A program made the position numbers and the translations under genes. A DNA stretch of 64,000 bases from Arthrobacter sp. CDRTa11 (lineage in GTDB: Bacteria > Actinomycetota > Actinomycetes > Actinomycetales > Micrococcaceae): positions 2,480,001-2,544,000 of the forward strand of contig NZ_CP044532.1 in the NCBI RefSeq assembly GCF_026427775.1, read 5' to 3'. Position 1 is the first letter of the stretch. Each line of letters begins with the position of its first letter. The notes beneath the pieces were generated by a model. That model had not been told where the DNA came from. It searched no databases and saw nothing but the letters and a program-made list of their open reading frames with translations. Shown here in pieces: positions 34,570 to 43,094 of this stretch.

Positions 34570-35982
34570 ATGAGCGCTTCGCCCACAGTTCACTCCCTGC
34601 AGGACCTAATCGACTCGAAGCCGGATCTGGTCGACTACCTGTATAACGACTCGCCCGGTGCACACTCCCGCGGCCGCGCCGACCTCACGCCGGTACGGCA
34701 GGAGTTCACGAACTGGCGGGATGAGCAGCGTTCCTGGCGCGAGACGGCAGTCCTGTTCGACCAGTCGCACCACATGCCAGAGCTCGTCGTCAAGGGCGCG
34801 GACGCCAAGCGGCTGCTCAATCATGTTGGTGTGAACAGCCTCGCGAACCTCCAGCCGGGGCGTGCGAAACAGTTCCTCGGGGTCAATGAGCGGGGACAGA
34901 TGATCGGCGACTGCATCCTCTACGCCCTCGAGGATGAGACCTACGAGCTCGTCAGCAGTATGCCGCTCCTGAACTGGCTCGAGTACCAGATCCTGACCGG
35001 CGATTGGGACGTGACCTACGAGCGTGACAACAACACCTCGGACAATCCCACCGGAAGCCGCAAGCTCTTCCGCTACCAGCTCGACGGCCCGAACGCCGGT
35101 GCGATCTTCGACGAGGTCATCGAAGGCGGTGTGCCCGACGTCGGTCCGTTCCGCACCGCCAGGGTGCGAATCGCCGGCGTCGACGTCCTCGTGCTGCGGC
35201 ACAGCATGTCTGGTCACCGGGGCTATGAGGTCTCCGGCCCGTACGAGCAGGGTGAAAGCGTCGTCCTAAAGGCGATCCTCGATGCGGGCGCCCGGCACGG
35301 GCTTCTCCAGGCCGGAGCGAAGACGTACTTCAGTGCGAGCTTCGAGGGCGGCTGGATGGCCTACCCGCTGCCTGCGGTCTACACCGGCGAGGAGCTCCGG
35401 GCGTATCGCGAATGGCTGCCCGCCGATTCGTGGGAGGGGAAGTTCCAGCTCGCCGGCAGCTTCCGCCCCGAAAGCGTGGAGGACTACTACGTCACGCCGT
35501 ATGACATGGGCTATGGGAAGCTCGTGAGCTTCGATCACGACTTCATCGGCCGCGCGGCCCTTGAGGAGATCGCGCAGCACAAGACCAGGACCAAGGTGAC
35601 GCTCATCTGGAACAGGGACGACATCCTTAAGGTCGTGGGCTCGCTCTTCGACGAGGATGAGCTGCCCTACAAGTACATCGAGCTGCCGGTCGCCGACTAC
35701 GGCAACCTCACGCACCGCGACGAGGTCTACAACCTCGATGGCGAGATGATCGGCGTCGCGACGAAGGTCGGCTACACGATCAACGTTCGGAAGCTCATCT
35801 CGGTCGCCATGATCGACCTCGACCGTGTCGCGGTCGGCGACGAGGTCGAGATCGTCTGGGGTGAGGCGAATGGCGGCTCCCGCAAGCCGCGGGTCGAGCG
35901 CCACCGTCAGGTACGGGTCCGCGCAACGGTCGAGCCCGCACCGAACCCGGCGTCGGTGAAGCTACCGAAGGCCACAGGCTGA
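34570..35982 (+). CDS. Tetrahydrofolate-dependent O-demethylase, LigM/DesA-type (GcvT fold)
   Basis: 470 aa from ATG 34570 (GAGAGGA 9 bp upstream). The protein is of the aminomethyltransferase (GcvT) superfamily and matches, from memory of LigM, in length and motifs: NWRDEQRSWRETAVLFDQSHHM near the start, EGGWMAYPLPAVYTGEEL, YREWLPADSWEGKFQLAGSF, VEDYYVTPYDMGYGKLVSFDHDFIGRAALEE, KVTLIWNRDD and EANGGSRKPRVERHRQVRVR. LigM moves the methyl group of vanillate or 3-O-methylgallate to tetrahydrofolate, giving protocatechuate or gallate. Here it opens a plus-strand operon with an aldehyde dehydrogenase and an importer. The vanillate-type substrate is inferred. Confidence 0.85.
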   Translation: MSASPTVHSLQDLIDSKPDLVDYLYNDSPGAHSRGRADLTPVRQEFTNWRDEQRSWRETAVLFDQSHHMPELVVKGADAKRLLNHVGVNSLANLQPGRAKQFLGVNERGQMIGDCILYALEDETYELVSSMPLLNWLEYQILTGDWDVTYERDNNTSDNPTGSRKLFRYQLDGPNAGAIFDEVIEGGVPDVGPFRTARVRIAGVDVLVLRHSMSGHRGYEVSGPYEQGESVVLKAILDAGARHGLLQAGAKTYFSASFEGGWMAYPLPAVYTGEELRAYREWLPADSWEGKFQLAGSFRPESVEDYYVTPYDMGYGKLVSFDHDFIGRAALEEIAQHKTRTKVTLIWNRDDILKVVGSLFDEDELPYKYIELPVADYGNLTHRDEVYNLDGEMIGVATKVGYTINVRKLISVAMIDLDRVAVGDEVEIVWGEANGGSRKPRVERHRQVRVRATVEPAPNPASVKLPKATG

Positions 35983-36033
35983 GCGGCGACGTCCTCGCCC
36001 TACGGTGATGGATTGCCTGCAGAGGAGAACAGG

Positions 36034-37575
36034 ATGACGACGACGGAACGCCTGCCTGCGGGGGAGGTCGAGCTCAAGCTCGCCGCGCGGCACGCCGCGG
36101 CCGCAGGGGCGCTGCCGACGCGCTACGTCGACGATCTTTTCATCGCCGGCGAGTACCGTCCGGCGAAAAGCGCCGAGCGGACCGAGCTCGTCGACCCCGC
36201 GACCGGGGACGTATGGGGAGCGGTGCCGGTGGCCGATGCGTCGGACGTTGATGCCGCGGTGGCGGCTGCGGCCCGCGCGCTTCCCGAGTGGAGCCGCCGC
36301 GGGCCATCGGAACGCGCGGAACTTCTGCTCGCGATGGCCGACGCGATCGAGCGTCGCGCCGAACCGCTCAGCATCACGAGTACGCTCGAGAACGGCTCGC
36401 CGTTGTCAGAGACAGCCCTGGCTGCAGCGAATGCGGCCGGGATCCTCCGCTACTTCGCCTCACTCGCAGACTGGCTCGCGCAACCCGATTTCCGTGGCTC
36501 GCCGAATGACCGGACCGTCGTGACGTCCGTACACCGAGATCCGATCGGTGTGTGCGCGCTGATCGCACCCTGGAACTTCCCGATCAACCTGGTCCTCATC
36601 AAGCTCGCGCCGGCGCTCCTTGCAGGATGCACTGTCGTGGTGAAGCCGGCGCCCTCTACGCCGTTGTCGGTCCGGTACATCATCGATGCCGCGACAGAGG
36701 CGGGTATCCCCGCCGGCGTCGTCAACCTGGTGACCGGCGACGCCACGGTGGGCGACCGGCTCGTCCGGCACCCGCTGGTCGACAAGGTGGGGTTCACCGG
36801 CTCGACGTCGGTGGGGCGCCAGGTCGCGGCGGCGTGTGGGGAGCTGTTGCGCCCCGTCACGCTTGAGCTTGGCGGCAAGTCGGCCGCTGTCGTGCTGCCG
36901 GACGTAGACCTCGACGTTCTCGGGAGTGCGCTGCTGCGCAGCTGCCTGCGGAACACCGGCCAGACCTGCTACAACTCGAGCCGGATCGTCGCCACCCCGG
37001 AGCGCTATGACGATGTCGTCGAGCTCGCCGCGGCGGCGGTGTCCGCCGCGGTGGTCGGGGATCCTTTCGACTCGGCCACGGTGTTCGGCCCGGTTGCGAC
37101 CGCCGCCCAGCGTGATGTCGTGCGGGGCTATGTCCGGTCAGGCATCCGAGAGGGTGCGCGTGTTGCGACCGGCGGCGACGTGGCGCCCGTCTTCGAGCGC
37201 GGCTCGTGGGTGGTTCCGACGGTGTTCGCGGACGTCGATCCCGGAATGCGCATCGCACGTGAGGAGATCTTCGGACCGGTGCTCTCCATCCTCCGCGCCG
37301 CGGACGTCGACGAGGCGGTGGCGATCGCCAATGCGACGGAATACGGCCTTGGCGGCATCGTCTTCGGCCAAGACGAGGACTACGCCTTCCAGGTCGCGCG
37401 CCGTGTCGATACGGGCAACATCGGGCTCAATTTCTTCACGTCGAATCCCGCCGCACCGCTCGCAGGCCGACACGATTCCGGGATCGGCGTGGAGTACGGC
37501 GTCGAGGGCCTCTCCCAGTACCTGACGTTACAGTCCGTGCACCGCAGGCTAGGGATCCAGGAGGCATCCATGTAA
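36034..37575 (+). CDS. Aldehyde dehydrogenase (second of cluster)
   Basis: 513 aa from ATG 36034 (GAGGAGAACAGG upstream). Motifs: APWNFPINLVLIKLAPALLAG, VVKPAPSTP, FTGSTSVGRQ, general base E278 in TLELGGKS, nucleophile C312 in NTGQTCYNSS, and EEIFGPVLSI. The N-terminal 30 residues extend beyond the typical ALDH core. It follows the demethylase by about 50 bp and precedes an ABC binding protein. It is a candidate for vanillin or other aromatic aldehyde oxidation, or for formaldehyde-related steps, which I consider less likely. Confidence 0.9.
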   Translation: MTTTERLPAGEVELKLAARHAAAAGALPTRYVDDLFIAGEYRPAKSAERTELVDPATGDVWGAVPVADASDVDAAVAAAARALPEWSRRGPSERAELLLAMADAIERRAEPLSITSTLENGSPLSETALAAANAAGILRYFASLADWLAQPDFRGSPNDRTVVTSVHRDPIGVCALIAPWNFPINLVLIKLAPALLAGCTVVVKPAPSTPLSVRYIIDAATEAGIPAGVVNLVTGDATVGDRLVRHPLVDKVGFTGSTSVGRQVAAACGELLRPVTLELGGKSAAVVLPDVDLDVLGSALLRSCLRNTGQTCYNSSRIVATPERYDDVVELAAAAVSAAVVGDPFDSATVFGPVATAAQRDVVRGYVRSGIREGARVATGGDVAPVFERGSWVVPTVFADVDPGMRIAREEIFGPVLSILRAADVDEAVAIANATEYGLGGIVFGQDEDYAFQVARRVDTGNIGLNFFTSNPAAPLAGRHDSGIGVEYGVEGLSQYLTLQSVHRRLGIQEASM

Positions 37576-37739
37576 CGTATACGCACCGTTTTGCATGTCC
37601 TTGATCTCACCTTGATTTAGCAGCATTTCCCACGAAAAAGCCCTTGCGTTTCACGTCAGGCTGGCCACAATATCCGCGTACGCAGTGTCCGCTAGAGATC
37701 GACGCTAGTGTTTGCACTCATTGAACTGAAGGATCCAGT

Positions 37740-38735
37740 ATGTTCATTCAAAGGCGATTGAAGAGCATCTCGATAGTCGCGCTTGCACTCACGGCGACCC
37801 TCACCACGGTTGCCGGCTGCAGTCCCGGACCCGGCTCGACGAACGGGACGGATGGTTCCGGAGAGACGGTGGACATCGTCGCCGGCGTCGCGGCGAGCAT
37901 GAGCTCCCTGAACCTGCGCCTGGGAATGGAGCAGGGCTTCTTCGCAGAGGAGGGGCTGAATGTCACCACCGTGCCGTCCGGCACCGGCGCCGGCGGTGTC
38001 ACAGGGCTCATCAACGGTGAGATCCAGGTCGCGCTCGGCGGGCTCTCGGGGACCATCACCGCAGCCTCGCAGAACATCCCGGTCGTCTTCGTCTCTGGTG
38101 GCATAGCCGACGCCGAGAGCCCGGAAGGCCCCTGGTACGCCACGCTCGTATCGCCGGACAGCGGCATCAAGAGCTTCAAAGACCTCGAGGGGAAGACAGT
38201 CGCGATCAACTCGCTGAACTGTTGCTGGGACTTCTGGACCCGTGAATCGGTCATCGCCGACGGCGGTGACGACAGCAAGCTGAAGCTGGTTCAACTGCCG
38301 TTCGCCCAGCAGGCCACAGCGCTGGCCAGCGGCCAAGTCGACGCGATCACGACGCAGCAGCCCTTCGCCAAGCAGGCGGAGCTTGAGGGCTTCGTCAGCA
38401 TCGGCGACCCGGCGGCGATCGCGTACGGCGACCCCGAGAACGGCAACACCAACTACTTCATGGCGAAGTCGTTCGTGGACGACAACCCAGGTGTCGTTGA
38501 GCGGTGGCGTGCGGCACTGCAGAAGTCGACTGACTACGCGAAGGCCAACCCCGATAAGGTGCGGGAGGCCGCGATCTCGATGGTGTCGCTCAATCCTGAT
38601 CTCGTCAAAGCTGCCCCGGTGCCAAACTTCGTGGTGGAGCTCGACCGCAACGCGATCGAGAAGGAAACCGGCTGGCTGCTCAAGTACGGAGTGATCCAGA
38701 ACGCGCCGTCGGTCGACAGCCTGATCGTTCCCTGA
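37740..38735 (+). CDS. ABC transporter substrate-binding lipoprotein (SsuA/TauA/NMT1 type)
   Basis: 331 aa. Start ATG 37740 with GAAGGA upstream. Signal peptide ends in lipobox VAGC (Cys23). NMT1/THI5-like type II binding protein: VDIVAGVAASMSSLNLRLGMEQGFFAEEGLNV, INGEIQVALGGLSGTI, FKDLEGKTVAINSLN and IEKETGWLLKYGVI. Family ligands are aliphatic or aromatic sulfonates, taurine, thiamine precursors and aromatic acids such as phthalate. It probably supplies the aromatic acid degraded by this cluster. Confidence 0.9.
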   Translation: MFIQRRLKSISIVALALTATLTTVAGCSPGPGSTNGTDGSGETVDIVAGVAASMSSLNLRLGMEQGFFAEEGLNVTTVPSGTGAGGVTGLINGEIQVALGGLSGTITAASQNIPVVFVSGGIADAESPEGPWYATLVSPDSGIKSFKDLEGKTVAINSLNCCWDFWTRESVIADGGDDSKLKLVQLPFAQQATALASGQVDAITTQQPFAKQAELEGFVSIGDPAAIAYGDPENGNTNYFMAKSFVDDNPGVVERWRAALQKSTDYAKANPDKVREAAISMVSLNPDLVKAAPVPNFVVELDRNAIEKETGWLLKYGVIQNAPSVDSLIVP

Positions 38736-38764
38736 ACCTGATGGATAGACGAGACAATCTGCAT

Positions 38765-38804
38765 CGTTCGGTCGGCTTTTGCGTCACCCGTGGCCGCCCG
38801 AACG
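38765..38804 (+). terminator. Possible hairpin between binding-protein and permease genes
   Basis: CGTTCGG (38765-38771) and CCGAACG (38798-38804) can pair over a 26-nt loop, just before the AGGAGG ribosome-binding site of the permease. Similar hairpins follow the other binding-protein genes in the window. Support is modest because the loop is large. Confidence 0.3.
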
Positions 38805-38823
38805 GCGCCTAGGAGGAACTAAA

Positions 38824-39600
38824 GTGAAGCGTCGTTCATGGCTCGTCCGGTCCCTTCCCTGGATCACGACCCTCGCCATCATCACCTTGCAGGAGATCCT
38901 CGCCCGCACGGGCGTGCTCCCCAACGTCATCCCCCCGTTCACGGAGACCGTCGCTGCAGGCTGGATGATGCTGCCGACCGACGTTTTCCTCACGGGCCTC
39001 GGGCAGATGCTCCAACAATTTGCGATCAGCCTTGCGCTTGGAATCGGCGCAGGCGTTGTGCTCGGCATTCTGATCGGCGTCGCGCCGGTGCTGAACCAGC
39101 TTTTTCGGTATGTGCTCGAGTTCCTTCGCTTCACCCCTAGCGTGGTGTACATCCCGATCCTCCTGCTCCTCATGGGAGCAAGGCCGCCGGTGGCGATCAC
39201 CCTGGCGGCGATCGGGTCCACGTGGCCGGTTCTCTACCAGACCTATTACGGAGTCGTCGGCGTATCGCCGATCCTGAAGGACACCGGACGCGTGTTCGGC
39301 CTGAGCCGCGCGCAGCAGATACGGAGCATCACCATCCCCAGCGTGTCGCCGTTCCTCGCGACCGGGATCCGGATCGCCGCGGCCCATGCGCTCATCATCG
39401 TGGTCGCGGTCCAGATCATCGCCGCCGTCCCGGGCACGGGACGTGACATCCAGAACTACGCCGAGAACGGCGTCTTTCCCCGGATGTACGCCCTCATCCT
39501 GGTAGTCGGCATCATCGGACTCATTATCAACGGGCTGCTCGAGTTGCTCGAGCGCCGTCAGTTGCACTGGCATGCATCGTACCGGGAGAAGCAGGCATGA
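38824..39600 (+). CDS. ABC transporter permease (SsuC/TauC type), first
   Basis: 258 aa from GTG 38824 (AGGAGGA just upstream; an in-frame earlier start at 38779 is rejected). About six membrane helices. The EAA loop region contains DTGRVFGLSRAQQIRSITIPSVSPFLATGIRI, the cytoplasmic ATPase-contact motif of sulfonate/nitrate-type permeases. It overlaps the next permease by 4 bp (ATGA). The short periplasmic segment PNVIPPFTETV follows helix 1, also typical. With the second permease it forms a heterodimeric channel. Confidence 0.9.
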   Translation: MKRRSWLVRSLPWITTLAIITLQEILARTGVLPNVIPPFTETVAAGWMMLPTDVFLTGLGQMLQQFAISLALGIGAGVVLGILIGVAPVLNQLFRYVLEFLRFTPSVVYIPILLLLMGARPPVAITLAAIGSTWPVLYQTYYGVVGVSPILKDTGRVFGLSRAQQIRSITIPSVSPFLATGIRIAAAHALIIVVAVQIIAAVPGTGRDIQNYAENGVFPRMYALILVVGIIGLIINGLLELLERRQLHWHASYREKQA

Positions 39601-40418
39601 CGACCACCACAGCGACCACCGAATCGACCACCACCGAAGCCACTCGACGGCGTGGGTCCCCGCGCTTCAGCGGTACGATCGTCTCGCTCATCCTTCCCGT
39701 GGTGATCCTCATCACCTGGTGGTTCGTGTCGGCGAACAGCACCTCGCCGTTCTTCCCACCCCTCCAGCTGATCCTCCAGACCTTCGTCGAGGCCTGGCTG
39801 TCGGCGCGGGTTATGTCCGATATTGTGCCGAGCCTCACGCGGCTGGTGGTCGGATTCCTGATCGCCGTCGTCGTCGGCGTCTCGCTCGGTGCGCTCCTCG
39901 GGCGGCTGCGGATCGCGGCCTACGCGCTGAACCCGGTCCTGCAGTTCTTCCGATCGCTCCCGGCGACGTCACTCATCCCCGTCGCGGTGGTGCTGTTCGG
40001 CATCGGCGACACCCCGAAGATCGTGCTGATCGCCTTTGTGAGCTCCTTCCCGATCCTGCTGAACACGATCGACGGAGTCCGGAATATCGACCCGGTGATC
40101 GAAGACGTCAGCAGGTCCTTCCGACTGACCAAGATGCAGCGCTTGCGCTGGGTCCAACTCCACGCCGCCTCGCCTCAGGTGATCTCCGGAATGCGTATCG
40201 CGTTGAGCCTCGCCTTCGTCGTCATGGTTTCGTCGGAGATGCTTGGCGCGACGAACGGCATGGGCTATGTGACCCTGCTCGCGCAGCAGGGCTTCCAGAT
40301 TACGCTCATGTGGTCCGGACTTATCCTGCTCGGACTGATCGGGCTGCTCGTCAACGGAATCTTCATTCTGGTGGAGCGCAAGCTGCTCCACTGGTATACC
40401 CAAAATCAGGAGGACTGA
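39597..40418 (+). CDS. ABC transporter permease (SsuC/TauC type), second
   Basis: 273 aa. The N-terminal 25 residues are rich in Thr/Glu (cytoplasmic), followed by six predicted membrane segments. The ATPase-contact loop is DVSRSFRLTKMQRLRWVQLHAASPQVISGMRI. The segment NSTSPFFPPLQLIL is the PPL-type periplasmic motif of this permease family. Translation is coupled upstream by ATGA overlap. The ATPase gene starts 2 bp after its stop codon. Confidence 0.9.
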   Translation: MTTTTATTESTTTEATRRRGSPRFSGTIVSLILPVVILITWWFVSANSTSPFFPPLQLILQTFVEAWLSARVMSDIVPSLTRLVVGFLIAVVVGVSLGALLGRLRIAAYALNPVLQFFRSLPATSLIPVAVVLFGIGDTPKIVLIAFVSSFPILLNTIDGVRNIDPVIEDVSRSFRLTKMQRLRWVQLHAASPQVISGMRIALSLAFVVMVSSEMLGATNGMGYVTLLAQQGFQITLMWSGLILLGLIGLLVNGIFILVERKLLHWYTQNQED

Positions 40419-40419
40419 C

Positions 40420-41244
40420 GTGCTCAGCGTAGAACGGCTGCAAAAGACCTATTCCACGGGCGGCAAGCCCCTTGAGGTGCTCCGAGACGTGAGCTTCACG
40501 GTCAAGGAGGGCGAGTTCGTCACTGTCGTGGGGCCGTCCGGAGCCGGGAAGACCACGCTGCTGCGCTGTATGGCCGGTCTCCTGCCGCCATCCGGCGGGA
40601 AGGTGACGTTGACCGACACCGGCAGGGTCATCGACTCGCCGCCGAAAGAGATTGCCTGCGTGTTCCAGGACTACAGCCGTTCGCTGATGCCCTGGTACAA
40701 GGTCAGTCGCAACGTCGCCTTGCCGCTCGCCAACACCATCAAGGACCGGGACGAGCGCCGGCAGGCTGTCGAGCAGGCGTTGCAGAGTGTCGGGCTCGAT
40801 GGTTTTGGGGACAGCTATCCGTGGCAGCTCTCCGGCGGCATGCAGCAGCGGGTGGCAATCGCCCGTGCCCTCGCCTACCGCCCCGAGTTCCTCATCATGG
40901 ACGAGCCCTTCGCCTCCGTCGACGCGCAGACCCGCGCCGACCTTGAAGACCTCATCCTCCGGGTCCGGCAGAGCGCGGGCGTCACCATCGTTCTCGTGAC
41001 CCACGACATCGATGAGGCCGTCTACCTCGCCGACCGCGTCGTCGTCGTGTCAAACCGGCCGACAGTCGTAATGGACGTGATCGACATCGATCTGCCGCAT
41101 CCGCGCAGCCAGGTCACGACGAAGGGTCTGCCACGATTCGGAGAGCTCCGCACCAAGGTGGCGAAGCTCATCACGCAAGCCAGCGCAGATGCGGCAGCAG
41201 CGCAAGCAGAGGCGGCGGCAGCGCAAGCGGAGGCGAAGGCTTGA
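40420..41244 (+). CDS. ABC transporter ATP-binding protein (SsuB/TauB type)
   Basis: 274 aa from GTG 40420 with AGGAGGA upstream. Walker A GPSGAGKTT, Q-loop CVFQDYSRSLMPW, signature LSGGMQQRVAIAR, Walker B LIMDEPFASVD and H-loop VTHDIDEAVYLADR are complete. The last 25 residues are an alanine/glutamate repeat (AAAAQAEAAAAQAEAKA) encoded by an imperfect repeat of GCGGCAGCGCAAGCGGAGGC at 41184-41241. It is not present in typical SsuB and is probably a dispensable helical tail. It ends 49 bp before the second ThDP gene. Confidence 0.92.
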   Translation: MLSVERLQKTYSTGGKPLEVLRDVSFTVKEGEFVTVVGPSGAGKTTLLRCMAGLLPPSGGKVTLTDTGRVIDSPPKEIACVFQDYSRSLMPWYKVSRNVALPLANTIKDRDERRQAVEQALQSVGLDGFGDSYPWQLSGGMQQRVAIARALAYRPEFLIMDEPFASVDAQTRADLEDLILRVRQSAGVTIVLVTHDIDEAVYLADRVVVVSNRPTVVMDVIDIDLPHPRSQVTTKGLPRFGELRTKVAKLITQASADAAAAQAEAAAAQAEAKA

Positions 41245-41293
41245 CCCGGCGGTCGACACCGGTATGTTGAAAGCGAACGCGAAGGATAGGCAG

Positions 41294-42991
41294 TTGACCA
41301 CCGAGCAGGCTCTCTCCCGAACCACTCCGCGGCCGCTCTCCGGAGCAGAGCTCCTCCTCCGGGGCCTCATCGACCGGGGCGTAGACACGATTTACATCAA
41401 TCCAGGTACCGATACCGCGCCGCTTGCCCGCGCGATCGAGATTGCACTCTCCGAGGCGCGCCCTGCTCCTCGGCTTGTCCTGTGCCCGCACGAGACGGTC
41501 GCACTCGCTGCCGCCCACGCACATTTCGCGGTGACCGGCCAGGTGTCTGCCGTCTTCGTCCACGTCGACGTCGGCACGCAGAATCTCGGCGCGATGGTGC
41601 ACAACGCGGCCCGGGCGGGGGCAGGCGTCATCATCATGGCTGGCCTCACCCCCTACGACGAGTACGGCACCGTCCATGGCGGACGCGACCACATCGTCCA
41701 CTGGATGCAGGACGCACCCGACCAAGCCGGCATCGTCCGGCAGTACGTGAAGGCCACGTTCAATCCCTCCCACGCCAGCCTCGTCCATAAGACCGTGCAG
41801 CGGGCGATCGACATCGCCGCGGCAGCCCCGTCCGGGCCGGTTTACCTGACGTTCGGGCGTGAGATGCTCATCGAGACGGCACCGGAGCCCGAGGCCCCGC
41901 GGCTGGGCTCATTGTTCAGCTCCGGCCCGAGCTCGGAGGCAACCGCGGCGAGCCTTCGGGAGATCCGGGCGAGCAAGCACCCCGTGCTCGTCACATCCCG
42001 GGTGGGGCAGGACCCCGAAGCGGTCGCACCGTTCACCCGGCTCGCGGAGCTCATCGGTGCGACCGTCATCGATCCGCTCAAGGAACGGATGAACTTCCCC
42101 CCGACGCACCCGCTCGCCGCGACCAACGTCGCGGCCGCCTGGGCGGAGGCCGACCTCGCCATAGTCCTCGATGCGCCCGTACCCTGGATCCTGGGGAAGG
42201 AAGGCCCCCGGCGGGACTGCCGGATACTCCTCATCGACACCGATCCGCTCCACGTCGCGATGCCGAACTGGGCGTTCCCGGCGGATGTACGCGTCGCCAG
42301 CTCGCCGCGCGTCTGGCTCGAGACGATAGTCGCGCGACTCGAATCGGAGGGTGCGAGGCCCGTCCCGCTCGGGCGGCCGCCTTTGGTGCCCAAACGCCCG
42401 ACCCCCGGCGCATCGCTCACGGCGGAGGACGTCCTTGCCGTTCTCGCCGACCACATCACGGCGGAGGATCGGCTCATCGAGGAGTCGACGACGTCGGCGG
42501 GCTTTGTCCGCCAGTGGCTCCCGCGGACAGTGCCGGGCACCTTGTTCCGCGCCGGCGGTGCCGGGCTCGGCTGGGCCCTCGGCGCGTTGCTCGGGACGAT
42601 GGCCGCAGAGCCGGAGCGGCCGACTTTCGTCGTCGTCGGCGATGGCTCGTTCATATTCAGTGCACCGGTTGCGGCGCTGACCGCGCTGCGGCGCGAGCGC
42701 GTCGACGGTCTCATCGTGGTACTCCAGAACGGTGGCTACGCGGCGAGCAGTCAGCCCGTCCACGACCTCTTTCCCGACGCCGAGCGGCCCCAGCCGCCAG
42801 CGACTGCCTTCCTCGCCGAGGTGGACATCGCCGGGATCGCCGCGGCGTGCGGCGCGACCGGCTTCACGGTGAGCTCCCCGGAAGATCTCGCCGATGGGAT
42901 AAAGCGCGCTGTCGCCGCCTGGAGACAGGGGGGCCTGGTGGTGCTCGCGGCAAGGATCAGTTCGCCATGGATCAAGCCAGCGGACTACTGA
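41294..42991 (+). CDS. ThDP-dependent enzyme, acetolactate-synthase large-subunit-like (second)
   Basis: 565 aa from TTG 41294, supported by AAGGA 7 bp upstream; ATG 41264 in frame is an alternative, and a start at 41189 within the ATPase gene is rejected. PYR domain with Glu in CPHETVALAAAHAHFAVTG; TVHGGRDHIVHWMQDAPDQAG is typical of a subgroup of AHAS-like enzymes. The PP domain keeps GDGSFIFSAPVAALTALRRE and QNGGY. It is only distantly related to the first ThDP enzyme. It could be a decarboxylase, lyase or carboligase; the substrate is not clear. It is co-transcribed with the importer. Confidence 0.84.
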   Translation: MTTEQALSRTTPRPLSGAELLLRGLIDRGVDTIYINPGTDTAPLARAIEIALSEARPAPRLVLCPHETVALAAAHAHFAVTGQVSAVFVHVDVGTQNLGAMVHNAARAGAGVIIMAGLTPYDEYGTVHGGRDHIVHWMQDAPDQAGIVRQYVKATFNPSHASLVHKTVQRAIDIAAAAPSGPVYLTFGREMLIETAPEPEAPRLGSLFSSGPSSEATAASLREIRASKHPVLVTSRVGQDPEAVAPFTRLAELIGATVIDPLKERMNFPPTHPLAATNVAAAWAEADLAIVLDAPVPWILGKEGPRRDCRILLIDTDPLHVAMPNWAFPADVRVASSPRVWLETIVARLESEGARPVPLGRPPLVPKRPTPGASLTAEDVLAVLADHITAEDRLIEESTTSAGFVRQWLPRTVPGTLFRAGGAGLGWALGALLGTMAAEPERPTFVVVGDGSFIFSAPVAALTALRRERVDGLIVVLQNGGYAASSQPVHDLFPDAERPQPPATAFLAEVDIAGIAAACGATGFTVSSPEDLADGIKRAVAAWRQGGLVVLAARISSPWIKPADY

Positions 42992-43094
42992 AGCGCGATC
43001 GGCTCCATCGGGAGCTGAATTACGCTGTATCCGAAAGGCACGTCCGCTTCACGGACGTGCAGGGGTTTCGCGTTCGAGTGGTTGGAGATTTTGG

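Noticed and set aside
41189..41293. Earlier start of the second ThDP enzyme within the ABC ATPase gene
   Set aside because: The upstream part translates as an Arg-rich stretch from the alanine repeat read in another frame; a ribosome-binding site is present only before 41294.
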